The position numbers and the translations under genes are program-made. Of a DNA stretch of 64,000 nt, positions 34,380-43,226 are shown one piece after another. The notes under the pieces were generated by a model, which saw only the letters and a program-made list of their open reading frames with translations, was not told the DNA's origin and made no database searches. Each line of letters starts with the position of its first letter. Positions within the stretch are counted from its first letter, which is position 1. This DNA comes from CAVYOE01 sp963770155 (GTDB taxonomy: Bacteria > Actinomycetota > Thermoleophilia > Solirubrobacterales > 70-9): the NCBI GenBank assembly GCA_963770155.1, contig CAVYOE010000001.1, positions 2,108,001 through 2,172,000 on the forward strand. Direction: 5' to 3'.

Positions 34380-35021
34380 TCAGACGCAGCACTGTTCGCC
34401 CCGCCACGAGGTCCGGGCCTCGTTCAAGGCAAAGGCGGCGATGAAGATCGCGGCTGTCGGGTCGGCCCACCACCAGCCGAAGGCGGCGTTGGCGAGCAGG
34501 CCGGCGAGCAGCGTGCCGGCCATGTACGAGCAGAGCACGGTCTGCCGGGCCTCGCTGACTCCGGCGGAGGAGTGCAACTCGCGCGCAACGCGCGTCTTGG
34601 CCCGCGCCAGCAGGGGCATCGTCGCCAGGGTCACCACCGAGAGCGCGATTCCGACCCAGCTCGCTTCGGGTTGCTCGGCTGCAATCAGCGTCCTGACCGC
34701 CTCGTATCCGACATAGGCGGCAATCAGAACGAACGAGGCCGCGATCAGCTTCTGCGCGCGGCCCTCGGCCGCGACCGATTCCGAGCGGACGGAGGAGAAG
34801 CGCCACAGGACCACGAACCCGGCAACCATCTCCACGACCGAGTCGGCGCCGAACCCGATCAGTGCGACCGAGCCGGCGAGAATCCCGGCGGCCAGCGCCA
34901 CCGCAGCCTCGATTCCGTGCCAGCCGAGCCCCACCCAGGCGAGGAAACGCGCCCGGCGCACGAGGTCCGGCCGTGCCGGAGCCGGGGCGGGAACGGTGAT
35001 CGCATGTCCCGAAGACTCCAT
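34380..35021 (-). CDS. Cation diffusion facilitator-like transporter
   Basis: 213 residues and five or six membrane segments. The metal-site motif GFGADSVVEMVAG (usually HSxxD/DSxxD) and a later WWADPTAAIFIAAF (usually DPxxA) match the CDF family of Zn/Fe/Co exporters. The cytoplasmic metal-binding C-terminal domain of typical CDFs is missing. It ends RGEQCCV. ATG 35021 was chosen because a minus-strand -10 TAGGCT (35032-35037) lies 10 nt upstream. A TTG at 35060 extends the frame without support. Confidence 0.75.
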   Translation of the reverse strand: MESSGHAITVPAPAPARPDLVRRARFLAWVGLGWHGIEAAVALAAGILAGSVALIGFGADSVVEMVAGFVVLWRFSSVRSESVAAEGRAQKLIAASFVLIAAYVGYEAVRTLIAAEQPEASWVGIALSVVTLATMPLLARAKTRVARELHSSAGVSEARQTVLCSYMAGTLLAGLLANAAFGWWWADPTAAIFIAAFALNEARTSWRGEQCCV

Positions 35022-35087
35022 GGTCGGACCGAGCCTAGTTGCGATGCCCGAGGCGGCCAAACAATCGGTAATGAGATCTATTCGCGT

Positions 35088-37502
35088 TTAGGGCGAGGGC
35101 TTGGCGCCGGGCGCCGGGCGGTTGGCGAAGTAGTGGTCGACATAGAGACCGCAGGCGGCATCCAGCGGCACCTGCCGTGCTTCCTCCGGCCGCGCGGCGG
35201 TCAGGTTGCCGATCTCGGCGACCTGGTCGACGCCGAGCAGCTTCTGAATGTCGGAGAGCCCGGTGGCTCTGACCGTCACTTCGACCGGTAATCCGATCGA
35301 GGTCACCGTCCCGACGGGCCAGAATGGACCCTGGTCGGTGCGGAACTTGAATCCGCCGTCGGCGGTGGCGCGTAGCGTCGCCTGGGAGGTGATGTCTGGC
35401 GCCGAGACGCCGACGGAACCGGCTCCACCCCGGCTCAGGGTCTCAACCGTGATGTCCAGCGCCGGGCTGTAGTACTGGAGCGAGAGCTCCCAGCTGCCCC
35501 GCGGCAGCTGTAGTGCCTGGCTGATCTCCTCGCCGTCGGCGAGCTTCGATTGAGGTTTCCAGTAGAGCCGCTTGCCGACCACTGACTTTGGCTGGACCAC
35601 CGCGGTCGTGTAGCCCTCGCGCTTGGCGCGGGCAACGATCTCGCGGAGCTTGTCGCGCTTGCAGTCGAGCACGCTGCCCGGCCGCTCCTCCTCGGGCAAG
35701 ACCCCGATCAGCGGGGTGCGGCCGGCCCGCTCCCAGAGGATGAACGAGTCGGTCTCCTGCGCAACGGTGAAGTTGGGAGGCGGGGCGCTCCGGTAGGCGG
35801 CCTTCGTTGTGACTGCATAGTCGAAGCGATCGAGCGCGCCCGGGACGACCGAGTCGAAGTCGACCGGGAAGCGCTCGAGCTTGCCGGCGCGCGGAACGAT
35901 CTGCTCCTCTGAGTACTTGCCAGGACCGAAGACGTCGGACCCGCGCAGGTAGTAGTCGGTGAAGCGGTCGCTCGTCAGTGAGAGGACAGTCTTGCCCCGC
36001 ACGGCGCTCCGGAACTTCCCCAGCTCCTCGGCGCCATGGGCGCCGGGGGCGACGCGGGCATCGCGCAGCGCCAGGAACGACGAGTAGGCGGCGAGGGAAA
36101 CGAAGACAACGGCCGCGGCCACTCGCAGCGGCGACGCCCCGCGCTCGGGGACGGCCTCCGAGGCTCCCTCGTCCCCTCGGCCGCGCGGACCCAGCAACGC
36201 CCACAGCACCAGCAGCGCGACCAGCGGGGCGATGATCACAAGCGCCTTCGCCTGAACGTAGAGACCCCCGATCGCCAGCATGAACAGGTAGACGACAACT
36301 CCGCCGGCAAGGGCCGCGAGCAGGGCGCGCTCGTCGCGCCTCACGGCGCCCGCGACGCCGATTGCGAGTGCGATCAGTCCGATCGCGCCGAAAAGCCAAT
36401 ACACCTCGAGCGCCGAAGTGCCGTCGAGGTAGTCCCCGCTGGGCCAGACGGCCAGGGCTTCGAGTGGGGAAACGGTCTCCTTGAGGCGGCTGCTGGCCTC
36501 GACAACGACGTCGACGCTGTCGGTGAACTTGCGGATCCGGCTCTGCTCGGCGATCCCGATCAAGACCAGGACGCCTGCAGAGACGATCGCGTAGGGCGCC
36601 GCACCGCGGAGAGAGGCTGTGACCCTTTCCGCCTCGCCACGCCGCGCAGCGCGGATGAACTCGACCAACGCCCAGGTGCCGATGACCGCGACGGCGTAGC
36701 CGATCCCGGGATAGCTATAGACGGCGAACATTCCGGCGACGAGGGCGACGACGGCAACCACCACCCGCCGGCTCCCTTCACCCTGCGAGACCTCGCGCAG
36801 CGCCAGCGCCAGCCCGAGCACGAGCAGGGCCATGGTCGTTTCCTTGAATCCGGCGACACCGAGAGTCGAGGCGGCCAGGTAGGGGAGACCGGTGAGGACC
36901 GAGGCGGCGCCGCGGCCAATCGGACCGAGGTCGTCCAACAGCATGTAGGCGGTGATTGCGGTGAGGACGGGCAGGGCCAGCGTCAGGCCGAGAAACGGCG
37001 CGAGCGGCTCCGACCCGATGCCGGTGGCGATCGCGGCGACCAGGCCATGCGGACCGAGCGGATAGCCGGTCTTGAACTCGGTCGGGCTGAGACCGATCGG
37101 ATCGTCGATCCACGCGGCCAGATCGAGATGCATGGCGAGGTCGTTGTTGACCCCGATGCCGAGCACGGCGATGTCGCCGGAGGCGATGAAGGGAAGCGAG
37201 GCCGCCAGCAGGGTGAGAGCCGCGACCACGGTGCCACCCGCCGCCGGGGTGCGGAAACGCTCGTCGCGGGTCCAGAGATAGAGGAGCGCGGCGCCGACCA
37301 GAAGACAAATGGCGATCAGGGTCGTGGTCGCCCTGCCGGGCATCCGAACGCCGAGCAGGCCGACCGTGATCAGCACCGCGAGCCCGACGGCCGGCTCGAG
37401 CGGCTCCGGATCGGCACGGCCGAGCAGCCGGAGGGCCGCGCGACCGACCACGAGCGAGGCGATGCAGATCAGCGCCGCGGAGACGTAGGTGGCGATCAGC
37501 AC
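35088..37502 (-). CDS. Large polytopic membrane protein with extracytoplasmic C-terminal domain
   Basis: 804 residues. About 12-13 hydrophobic helices span residues 1-470 (starting LIATYVSAALICIASLVVG), with a loop DIAVLGIGVNNDLAMHLDLAAWIDDP after the early helices that recalls the acidic first loop of GT-C glycosyltransferases. The remaining 330 residues look soluble and extracytoplasmic with a beta-rich end. This layout fits a GT-C-type glycosyltransferase or related envelope protein, but no signature is decisive. GTG 37502 has a minus-strand -10 TATCCT (37512-37517) 9 nt upstream. Confidence 0.55.
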   Translation of the reverse strand: MLIATYVSAALICIASLVVGRAALRLLGRADPEPLEPAVGLAVLITVGLLGVRMPGRATTTLIAICLLVGAALLYLWTRDERFRTPAAGGTVVAALTLLAASLPFIASGDIAVLGIGVNNDLAMHLDLAAWIDDPIGLSPTEFKTGYPLGPHGLVAAIATGIGSEPLAPFLGLTLALPVLTAITAYMLLDDLGPIGRGAASVLTGLPYLAASTLGVAGFKETTMALLVLGLALALREVSQGEGSRRVVVAVVALVAGMFAVYSYPGIGYAVAVIGTWALVEFIRAARRGEAERVTASLRGAAPYAIVSAGVLVLIGIAEQSRIRKFTDSVDVVVEASSRLKETVSPLEALAVWPSGDYLDGTSALEVYWLFGAIGLIALAIGVAGAVRRDERALLAALAGGVVVYLFMLAIGGLYVQAKALVIIAPLVALLVLWALLGPRGRGDEGASEAVPERGASPLRVAAAVVFVSLAAYSSFLALRDARVAPGAHGAEELGKFRSAVRGKTVLSLTSDRFTDYYLRGSDVFGPGKYSEEQIVPRAGKLERFPVDFDSVVPGALDRFDYAVTTKAAYRSAPPPNFTVAQETDSFILWERAGRTPLIGVLPEEERPGSVLDCKRDKLREIVARAKREGYTTAVVQPKSVVGKRLYWKPQSKLADGEEISQALQLPRGSWELSLQYYSPALDITVETLSRGGAGSVGVSAPDITSQATLRATADGGFKFRTDQGPFWPVGTVTSIGLPVEVTVRATGLSDIQKLLGVDQVAEIGNLTAARPEEARQVPLDAACGLYVDHYFANRPAPGAKPSP

Positions 37503-37538
37503 GGCGGGGGAAGGATAGGGATGCTCCGGAAGGCGCCC

Positions 37539-38009
37539 CTAGCCGCGGCCCTCGACGGAGTCGCCCCTCTCGGCGAGGATCTCGTCGCGCTCGGCGAGCC
37601 GGTTGCGCCGCCGCACCTCGGCCTCCCGCTGTCGCCTTTCCTCCTCCTCGGTCGCGGCGGTCAGGGGAGGCACCGGCGTCGGCTTGCCGCTGTCGTCGAG
37701 CGCGACCATGGTCAGGTACGCCGTGGAGGTGTGACTGACATCGCCGGTACGGGGGTCTTCGGCCTCGACCCTGACGCCGACCTCCATCGAGGTCCGCCAG
37801 ACGGCGTTCACGCTCGCCTTGCAGCTGAGCAGGGCCCCAACCGGGACCGGCAGCACGAAGGCCATCCGGTCCATGCCGGCGGTCACCACCCGTCCACCGC
37901 AGTGGCGGACGGCGGCGATGCCCGCAGCCTCGTCACAGAGCTTCATGACCACGCCGCCGTGCACCAGCCCGGCCAGGTTGGCGTCGGTCACTCCCATCCA
38001 CTTGGTCAA
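37539..38009 (-). CDS. Acyl-CoA thioesterase (hotdog fold)
   Basis: At least 156 residues. Family features are VTDANLAGLVHGGVVMKLCDEAAG, NAVWRTSMEVGVRVEAEDP and TSTAYLTMVALD, followed by a charged Glu/Arg-rich tail. It hydrolyses acyl-CoA thioesters. The start is uncertain. TTG 38009 is the only conventional start codon. However, the frame stays open to 38054 with family-like sequence (ASESQTLL), and the -10 TAGGAT (38052-38057) sits exactly 6 nt before an ATC at 38043-38045. Either an AUC start is used or initiation is at TTG. Confidence 0.82.
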   Translation of the reverse strand: MTKWMGVTDANLAGLVHGGVVMKLCDEAAGIAAVRHCGGRVVTAGMDRMAFVLPVPVGALLSCKASVNAVWRTSMEVGVRVEAEDPRTGDVSHTSTAYLTMVALDDSGKPTPVPPLTAATEEEERRQREAEVRRRNRLAERDEILAERGDSVEGRG

Positions 38010-38100
38010 GAGTGTTTGAGACTCTGAGGCCGGCCGGGGTTCGATCGGGTGATCCTACGGCCGGGGAGGGGCCGTCGGCGGACGGCACTAGCCTGAACCG

Positions 38101-38784
38101 GTGCCCGAGGACTCGCTCGATCAGGTGACCGAGGAGGTCGTGGTCTGCCGCCGCTGCCCGCGCCTGGTCAAGTGGCGCGAGTCCGTCGCCGCCGAGCAAC
38201 CCAAGCGGTTCATGGGGGAGGAGTACTGGGCCCGGCCGCTGCCGGGGTTCGGGGACCCCGACGCGAGGATCGTCGTGATCGGCCTTGCGCCGGCCGCCCA
38301 CGGGGGCAACCGCACCGGCCGTGTTTTCACCGGCGACCGCTCCGGAGATTGGCTCTATGCCTCGCTGCACCGGACCGGCCTTGCGAGCCAGCCGGTTTCG
38401 CTCGGCCCCGGCGACGGGATGGCGCTGCTCGAGGCCTACATAACCGCGGCCGTGCGGTGCGCGCCGCCGGCCAACAAGCCGACACCGAAGGAGCGCGACA
38501 ACTGTCTTCCGTACCTGGAGCGGGAGCTGAGACTGCTGACCGAGGCGCGGGTGTTGCTTGCGCTCGGCGCATTTGCCTGGGATGCCGCTGTCCGCGCCTG
38601 TCGCGCTCTCGATCACGAGATCCCGCGGCCTAAGCCGCGCTTCGGCCACGGCGAGGAGGCGGAGATCGGGCCCTACAAGCTGCTCGGGACCTACCACCCG
38701 AGCCAGCAGAACACCTTCACCGGCCGGCTCACCGAGGAGATGCTCGACTCGGTGATGTCGCGCGCGAAGAAGCTGGCGCGTTAG
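38101..38784 (+). CDS. Uracil-DNA glycosylase, family 5 (UdgB-like)
   Basis: 227 residues. The active-site motif GLAPAAHGGNRTGRVFTGDRSGDWLY and the late GTYHPSQQNTFTGRL are those of UdgB. Four cysteines (CRRC near residue 16, RCAPP near 120, NCLPYL near 134) would bind a 4Fe-4S cluster. It removes uracil, and also hypoxanthine or other deaminated bases in family 5. GTG 38101 is 6 nt after a -10 TAGCCT (38089-38094). An AYIT sequence is written TAC-ATA-ACC, close to the repeated 9-mer. Confidence 0.92.
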   Translation: MPEDSLDQVTEEVVVCRRCPRLVKWRESVAAEQPKRFMGEEYWARPLPGFGDPDARIVVIGLAPAAHGGNRTGRVFTGDRSGDWLYASLHRTGLASQPVSLGPGDGMALLEAYITAAVRCAPPANKPTPKERDNCLPYLERELRLLTEARVLLALGAFAWDAAVRACRALDHEIPRPKPRFGHGEEAEIGPYKLLGTYHPSQQNTFTGRLTEEMLDSVMSRAKKLAR

Positions 38785-40133
38785 CCGGGGCCGAGAGTGC
38801 CGAGCCCGGAAGGGACCCGCTCCGGGCGGGCCTGTCCTTCGTCCCGGGCCGCCTCGGCTACGGCGTCCGCGACCCGTTGGTGCACGCGCGGGTCGAGCGC
38901 ATCGGGAACCAGCTCGCTTGCCTCGGTGAGGGAGGCGATCGCGCGGGCGGCGGCCAGCTTCATCCCGGTTGAGATCTGACTGGCGCCGGTGGCCAGGGCG
39001 CCGCGGAAGATCCCGGGGAAACCGAGGACGTTGTTGACCATGGTGCCGTCGGCGGCGAAGGCGGCCCCGGCCTCCTCGGCTTCGCCAGGACGTATCTCGG
39101 GATCCGGGTTGGTGAGCGCGAGGATCACCTGGCCCTTGCGGACCTGATCCGGGCTGATCAGCCCGGGCTGCCCGGTTGTGGCCACCACGATCTCCGCCCT
39201 CTCCATTACCGCTTCGAAGGTGGTCGGTTCGATGCCCCGTTCGGCGGCACGCGCCTGGGCCTCGTCGCTGGGGTCAGAGGCGACGACGGCCTTGGCTCCG
39301 GCGTCGAGCATCAGGGTGGCGATGCCGAGCCCCGCGGCGCCGAGGCCGATCTGGCCCACGGTGGCGCTGCCGATCTCGATTCCGGTCGCATCGCACGCGA
39401 CCAGAACCGCGGCCAGGGTGGCAACGGCGGTGCCATGGACATCGTCGTGCATGACCGGGATGTCGAGGCGCTCTATCAATTGCTTTTCCACCTCGAAGCA
39501 CTCGGGCGCCGAGATGTCCTCGAGGTGGATCGCCCCAAAGCCGGGAGCAATATTCACCACGGTCTGAACGAACTCGTCGACGTCGGGGGTGTCGATCAGA
39601 ATCGGAATGGCCGAGACGCCGGCAAGCAGGCGGTAGAAGAGCGCCTTGCCCTCCATCACCGGCATCGAGGCGACGGGACCAATGTTGCCGAGCCCGAGCA
39701 CGCGGGTTCCGTTGGTGCAGACCGCGATCGTGCGGCCGATCATGGTCAGGCGGCCGCCCAGCCTCGGGTCCTCGGCGATCGCCTCGCAGACCCTGGCGAC
39801 ACCGGGCGTGTAGAAGTCGCGCATGTCCTGGAGGGTCTCGACCCGGACGCTGGGTTCGACGGCGAGCTTGCCGCCCTCGTGCCGGGCGAGCGAGCGGTCC
39901 CAGAAGGAGAGCACCTTGACCCCGTCGAGCTGGCCGAGCATCCCGGCGAGAATCTTGGCCTGGCCGTGATCACGGACCTCGACGTTCACCTCGCGGATCG
40001 AGCGCTCCCGTCCGATTTGAACGGTGACGATGTCGCCGATCAGACCGTGCCCGTCGGCGATCGTTCCGCAGACCGTGGCGAGCTGGCCGCTTACGTGTGG
40101 TTGCTCCAGCTTGTAGACGTAATCGACGGGCAC
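38781..40133 (-). CDS. NAD(P)-dependent malic enzyme with N-terminal ACT-like domain
   Basis: About 450 residues. Residues 1-80 resemble an ACT regulatory domain (QLATVCGTIADGHGLIGDIVTV). The catalytic part has YTPGVARVCEAI, VTNGTRVLGLGNIGP-type loop (AVCTNGTRVLGLGNIGP), MPVMEGKALFY, HLEDISAPECF, metal site DIPVMHDDVHGTA and a Rossmann GQIGLGAAGLGIA. It converts malate to pyruvate, feeding NAD(P)H and gluconeogenesis or lipid synthesis. GTG 40133 is 10 nt after a minus-strand -10 TAGGTT (40144-40149), which excludes the 57-codon upstream extension. The stop overlaps that of udgB (TTAG). Confidence 0.9.
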   Translation of the reverse strand: MPVDYVYKLEQPHVSGQLATVCGTIADGHGLIGDIVTVQIGRERSIREVNVEVRDHGQAKILAGMLGQLDGVKVLSFWDRSLARHEGGKLAVEPSVRVETLQDMRDFYTPGVARVCEAIAEDPRLGGRLTMIGRTIAVCTNGTRVLGLGNIGPVASMPVMEGKALFYRLLAGVSAIPILIDTPDVDEFVQTVVNIAPGFGAIHLEDISAPECFEVEKQLIERLDIPVMHDDVHGTAVATLAAVLVACDATGIEIGSATVGQIGLGAAGLGIATLMLDAGAKAVVASDPSDEAQARAAERGIEPTTFEAVMERAEIVVATTGQPGLISPDQVRKGQVILALTNPDPEIRPGEAEEAGAAFAADGTMVNNVLGFPGIFRGALATGASQISTGMKLAAARAIASLTEASELVPDALDPRVHQRVADAVAEAARDEGQARPERVPSGLGTLGPG

Positions 40134-40142
40134 CCCGGCGCG

Positions 40143-40149
40143 TAACCTA
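40143..40149. promoter_or_regulatory. Symmetric shared -10 between malic enzyme and pgsA
   Basis: TAACCTA reads TAACCT on the plus strand (19 nt before the pgsA ATG) and TAGGTT on the minus strand (10 nt before the malic enzyme GTG). It is the second overlapping -10 pair in this window. Confidence 0.45.
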
Positions 40150-40167
40150 TCCCGCGGCGGCGCCTCA

Positions 40168-40737
40168 ATGTTCCCGCTCAACCTGCCCAACGCGCTGACG
40201 ATGCTGCGGATCCTGGCGGTCCCCGTGGTCGTGGTTGCGCTGCTCGACGAGACCCCGAACGGCGACACGCTGGCAGCGGTGGTCTTCGCGCTGGCGGCGT
40301 TCACGGACGGGCTCGACGGCTACCTGGCGCGTTCGCGCGACTCGATCACGACCTTCGGCAAGCTCGTCGATCCGCTAGCCGACAAGCTGCTCGTCACCGC
40401 GGCGCTGGTTTCGCTGGTCTCGCTCGGCCGCGTCGAGGCGTGGGTGGCGATGGTGATCATCGCCAGAGAGTTCGCCGTTACGACCCTGCGCGCTGTTGCT
40501 GCCGAGCGCGGGGTCGTGATCCACGCGAGTTGGCTGGGGAAGGTGAAGACGGCTCTGCAGATCGCGGCGATCTTTGCCCTGATCGCGACCGATCCGGCTC
40601 CCCTCGGGGTGGACCTGCTCGTCTATGCCGCGGTGGCGGCGACCGTGATCAGCGGCGTCGACTACTTCTTCGGCTTCCGCCGACGCCTGGGGGAGGCGGC
40701 TGCTGCAGAGAGCGCGGCCAAGCCCGAGGTGAGCTGA
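40168..40737 (+). CDS. pgsA: CDP-diacylglycerol-glycerol-3-phosphate 3-phosphatidyltransferase
   Basis: 189 residues, several membrane helices, and the CDP-alcohol phosphotransferase signature DGLDGYLARSRDSITTFGK followed by LVDPLADK. It starts phosphatidylglycerol synthesis at the inner membrane. The motif supports PgsA over phosphatidylserine or inositol phosphate synthases mainly by overall resemblance (NLPNALTMLRILAVPVVV). Convergent with folE2, one base between stops. Confidence 0.87.
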   Translation: MFPLNLPNALTMLRILAVPVVVVALLDETPNGDTLAAVVFALAAFTDGLDGYLARSRDSITTFGKLVDPLADKLLVTAALVSLVSLGRVEAWVAMVIIAREFAVTTLRAVAAERGVVIHASWLGKVKTALQIAAIFALIATDPAPLGVDLLVYAAVAATVISGVDYFFGFRRRLGEAAAAESAAKPEVS

Positions 40738-40738
40738 C

Positions 40739-41740
40739 TCAGCCGGAGGGTTGCTCGAGCCACTCGCGCATCGTCACGTGATGCGCGGAGTGCCGGCCGG
40801 AATCGAGCTCCTCGAGGATCTCGCTGAGCAGGCCGTAGCGCTCGGCGACGACGTTGTGGCGGTGGATCGTTTCGAGGTTCTCCTGGCGGGACATGATGAA
40901 GGCGCCGTCGCCGAGCCCGTCGAGCTCCTCGGACGCCCGGCGAATCATCTCCCGCACCACGTCCTCGACGAAACGGGGCTGGCGGTGGGCCTTCTCGACC
41001 ACCGCCAGCTCATCGGGACGCTTCATCAACTCGTAGATCTCGCTGCTCATCGACTGCTCGACGATCCGCAGGAGCTGGCGCGCATCCACGACCGCACCGC
41101 TCTCCTCGGTTCGCCCTACATATAGGCGCCCGATTCCTCGCTGGTTGTGGGTGGCGACCGGGACAAGGTCGAGGATCTCGTCGATCTGAGCAGGGTCGTA
41201 GCCCGCCGCGGCGAGGCGGTCGCGCGCGTTCTCGGCCACCAGGCCCTGCGCGCAGGGGCATGCGGTCATGCCCTGCGCCTCGACCCCGGTCAGGGTGCGG
41301 GTGCCCCGCTCGGAGGAGACCGCGGTTCCGAACAGGGTGTAGATCTCCTGAGTCGTCTCACGGGAGACCGGCGCCTGCACCGTCTCGGGGTAGCGCGCCG
41401 CGATCGAGACCTCAGCCCGGCGGCCGCCCTGCCGCTCGAGCACGCGCTGGGCGATGTGGGCCGCCAGGGTCTCGGCGTGGAGCGCCTCTCCCAGCACGAC
41501 CTGGTCGATTGTCTCGTTGACCACGTCTTCGAACCGGGACATGTGGACGCCGGCCTGCTCGGGCGGGAGATCGACGACCGACTCGAGCTCGGCGTAATAG
41601 AGCTGTTCGGTGCCGTTCACGGAGACCCGGATCACCTTCTCGATTCCGGTGACCCCGACCCGCGACAGGCTCACGCGCGTCGCCGGCTCGCCGGCCTGGA
41701 CGTCGGGAAGCGGGGTGACTGTGACGGTTGGCTCTGCCAT
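40739..41740 (-). CDS. folE2: GTP cyclohydrolase FolE2 (type IB)
   Basis: 333 residues. It has the conserved Cys ligand in GMTACPCAQ, MSRFEDVVNE, and a C-terminal HRHNVVAER. It converts GTP to dihydroneopterin triphosphate for folate synthesis, as the metal-flexible alternative to FolE1. ATG 41740 lies 8 nt after a minus-strand -10 TACCCT (41749-41754). The open frame continues 65 codons upstream, but that part is an antisense reading of tRNA-Tyr. RLYVGRTEE is written CTA-TAT-GTA-GGG-CGA, all rare codons here. Confidence 0.9.
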   Translation of the reverse strand: MAEPTVTVTPLPDVQAGEPATRVSLSRVGVTGIEKVIRVSVNGTEQLYYAELESVVDLPPEQAGVHMSRFEDVVNETIDQVVLGEALHAETLAAHIAQRVLERQGGRRAEVSIAARYPETVQAPVSRETTQEIYTLFGTAVSSERGTRTLTGVEAQGMTACPCAQGLVAENARDRLAAAGYDPAQIDEILDLVPVATHNQRGIGRLYVGRTEESGAVVDARQLLRIVEQSMSSEIYELMKRPDELAVVEKAHRQPRFVEDVVREMIRRASEELDGLGDGAFIMSRQENLETIHRHNVVAERYGLLSEILEELDSGRHSAHHVTMREWLEQPSG

Positions 41741-41852
41741 CTGGCTCAAGGGTACGGACTGGTCATACCCGGGTGGGGGAATTCCGCCCCGCGTCGAGGC
41801 CTCGCGCCCGGTTCTCGCCGGGGTCGGCGCCGATAGAATCAGGCCCAGTCCA

Positions 41853-41934
41853 GGGGGAGTACCGAAGCGGTCAACCGGGCCAGACTGTAAATCTGGTGGC
41901 CTAGCCTTCGCAGGTTCGAATCCTGCCTCCCCCA
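41853..41934 (+). tRNA. tRNA-Tyr (anticodon GTA)
   Basis: 82 nt. Acceptor GGGGGAG/CTCCCCC, anticodon loop CTGTAAA in stem CCAGA/TCTGG, long type II variable arm, T-arm GCAGG-TTCGAAT-CCTGC, discriminator A, CCA not encoded. A -10 TAGAAT (41834-41839) ends 13 nt upstream. A GTG start follows 5 nt after the 3' end. Confidence 0.95.
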
Positions 41935-41939
41935 CTCAC

Positions 41940-42587
41940 GTGAACGGCCTCTCCGTCACCCGCCTCGCTCCGCTTGCCGGGCTTGCGTTCATCGTCCTTT
42001 TCACGATTGGCAACGGCATCTGGGGGCTCGACCAGCCGACGCGCGATGCCGGCGCCGCGGAGATCCTTTCCTTCTACGAGGACACTTCGACCCGGATCGT
42101 GATCGGCGGCTCCCTGAGTGCGATCTCGGTTTTCTTTCTGGTCTGGTTCGGAGCCGTCCTCCGTGACCGCCTCGCTGACGCGGAGGGCTCGGAGCGCAGC
42201 GGCCTTCCGGGCCTGGCCTTCGCCGGGACCGTGGTTGCCGCCGCGATCGGGCTCGGCGCGGAGACGATCAACATGGCGGCGGCGATCCGGGCGGATGATG
42301 GCGAGCTCACCGCGGACACGGCGCTCACCTACTTCGACGTTTCCTATGCGCTCGGCGCTCCCGCCGCCGCCGTCGCTTTCGCGATGATCGCGATTCCGGT
42401 CGCGATCATCGCCCTGCGAACTGGCCGGATCTCCGGCCGCGTTGAGGCCTGGGTCGTCCTGCTGGCGGCCATCGCTGCCCAGGCCTTCGTGCCATTCGCT
42501 CTGCCGCTCGCGATCGCCTATGTCCCGCTGCTGATCTGGCTCACCGCGCTCAGCACCCGTCTCTACCGCGAGCGGGTCAGTAGCTGA
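41940..42587 (+). CDS. Membrane protein of unknown function
   Basis: 215 residues, six hydrophobic helices beginning RLAPLAGLAFIVLFTIGNGIWGL and ending LPLAIAYVPLLIWLTALSTRL. No family signature is recognised. The helix-loop arrangement with a short acidic loop (RADDGELTADTAL) is common to actinobacterial DUF4386-like proteins. GTG 41940 begins 5 nt after the tRNA-Tyr 3' end and has no Shine-Dalgarno sequence, so the mRNA is probably released by tRNA processing. It overlaps the rmlC 3' end by 11 nt. Confidence 0.65.
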   Translation: MNGLSVTRLAPLAGLAFIVLFTIGNGIWGLDQPTRDAGAAEILSFYEDTSTRIVIGGSLSAISVFFLVWFGAVLRDRLADAEGSERSGLPGLAFAGTVVAAAIGLGAETINMAAAIRADDGELTADTALTYFDVSYALGAPAAAVAFAMIAIPVAIIALRTGRISGRVEAWVVLLAAIAAQAFVPFALPLAIAYVPLLIWLTALSTRLYRERVSS

Positions 42588-43125
42588 ACGGCAGCTCCGA
42601 GGAGATCTCGCTCAGCTTCGGCGCTTTCGAGTCTCGCTCTGAGGGGGTGAGCTCCAGCCCCGGCGGCCACTCGATCCCGAGCTCCGGGTCGTCGAAGGCG
42701 ATCCCTCCCTCAAGCGCGGGGTCGTAGTAAGTGGAGCACCTGTAGAGCACATCGGCGACCTCGCTGGTGACGCAAAAGCCATGGGCAAAGCCGACCGGGC
42801 AATAGAGGCTGTGCAGGTTGTCTTCGTTGAGCTCGAACGCTTCCCATTCGCCGAAGGTCGGCGAACCGCGCCGGACATCGACCAGGACATCGAGGATCGC
42901 CCCGCGCGGACAGCGGATCAGCTTCGCCATCCCATCTTGGAAGTGCATCCCGCGCACCACCCCGCGCTCGGAGCGCGAGTGGTTGTCCTGGACGAACTCC
43001 TCGGTGATCCCGAGCTCGGCGAACACGTTGCGCCGGAAGCTCTCTGTGAAGAAACCGCGCTCGTCGCGATGAACTTGTGAGGCGACCAGGATTGGTCCCT
43101 CGAGTCTGCTCTCCAAGACCTCCAT
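42577..43125 (-). CDS. rmlC: dTDP-4-dehydrorhamnose 3,5-epimerase-like protein
   Basis: 182 residues of the RmlC cupin family. Seen are VHRDERGFFTESFRRNVF, the catalytic His region RGVVRGMHFQ, LDVLVDVRRGSPTFG, VGFAHGFCV and the Tyr-containing CSTYYDP. It epimerises the dTDP-4-keto sugar in rhamnose synthesis or a related deoxysugar pathway. rmlA, rmlB and rmlD are not in the window. ATG 43125 is the family-consistent start; the frame continues upstream over the antisense of tRNA-Thr. Confidence 0.85.
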   Translation of the reverse strand: MEVLESRLEGPILVASQVHRDERGFFTESFRRNVFAELGITEEFVQDNHSRSERGVVRGMHFQDGMAKLIRCPRGAILDVLVDVRRGSPTFGEWEAFELNEDNLHSLYCPVGFAHGFCVTSEVADVLYRCSTYYDPALEGGIAFDDPELGIEWPPGLELTPSERDSKAPKLSEISSELPFSY

Positions 43126-43149
43126 GCGGCTACAGTTTCTCCCAGATCC

Positions 43150-43222
<73 letters not shown>

Positions 43223-43226
43223 CTCA

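Noticed and set aside
41741..41935. 65-codon upstream extension of folE2
   Set aside because: It is an antisense reading of tRNA-Tyr and its flank; the -10 at 41749-41754 fixes the ATG at 41740.
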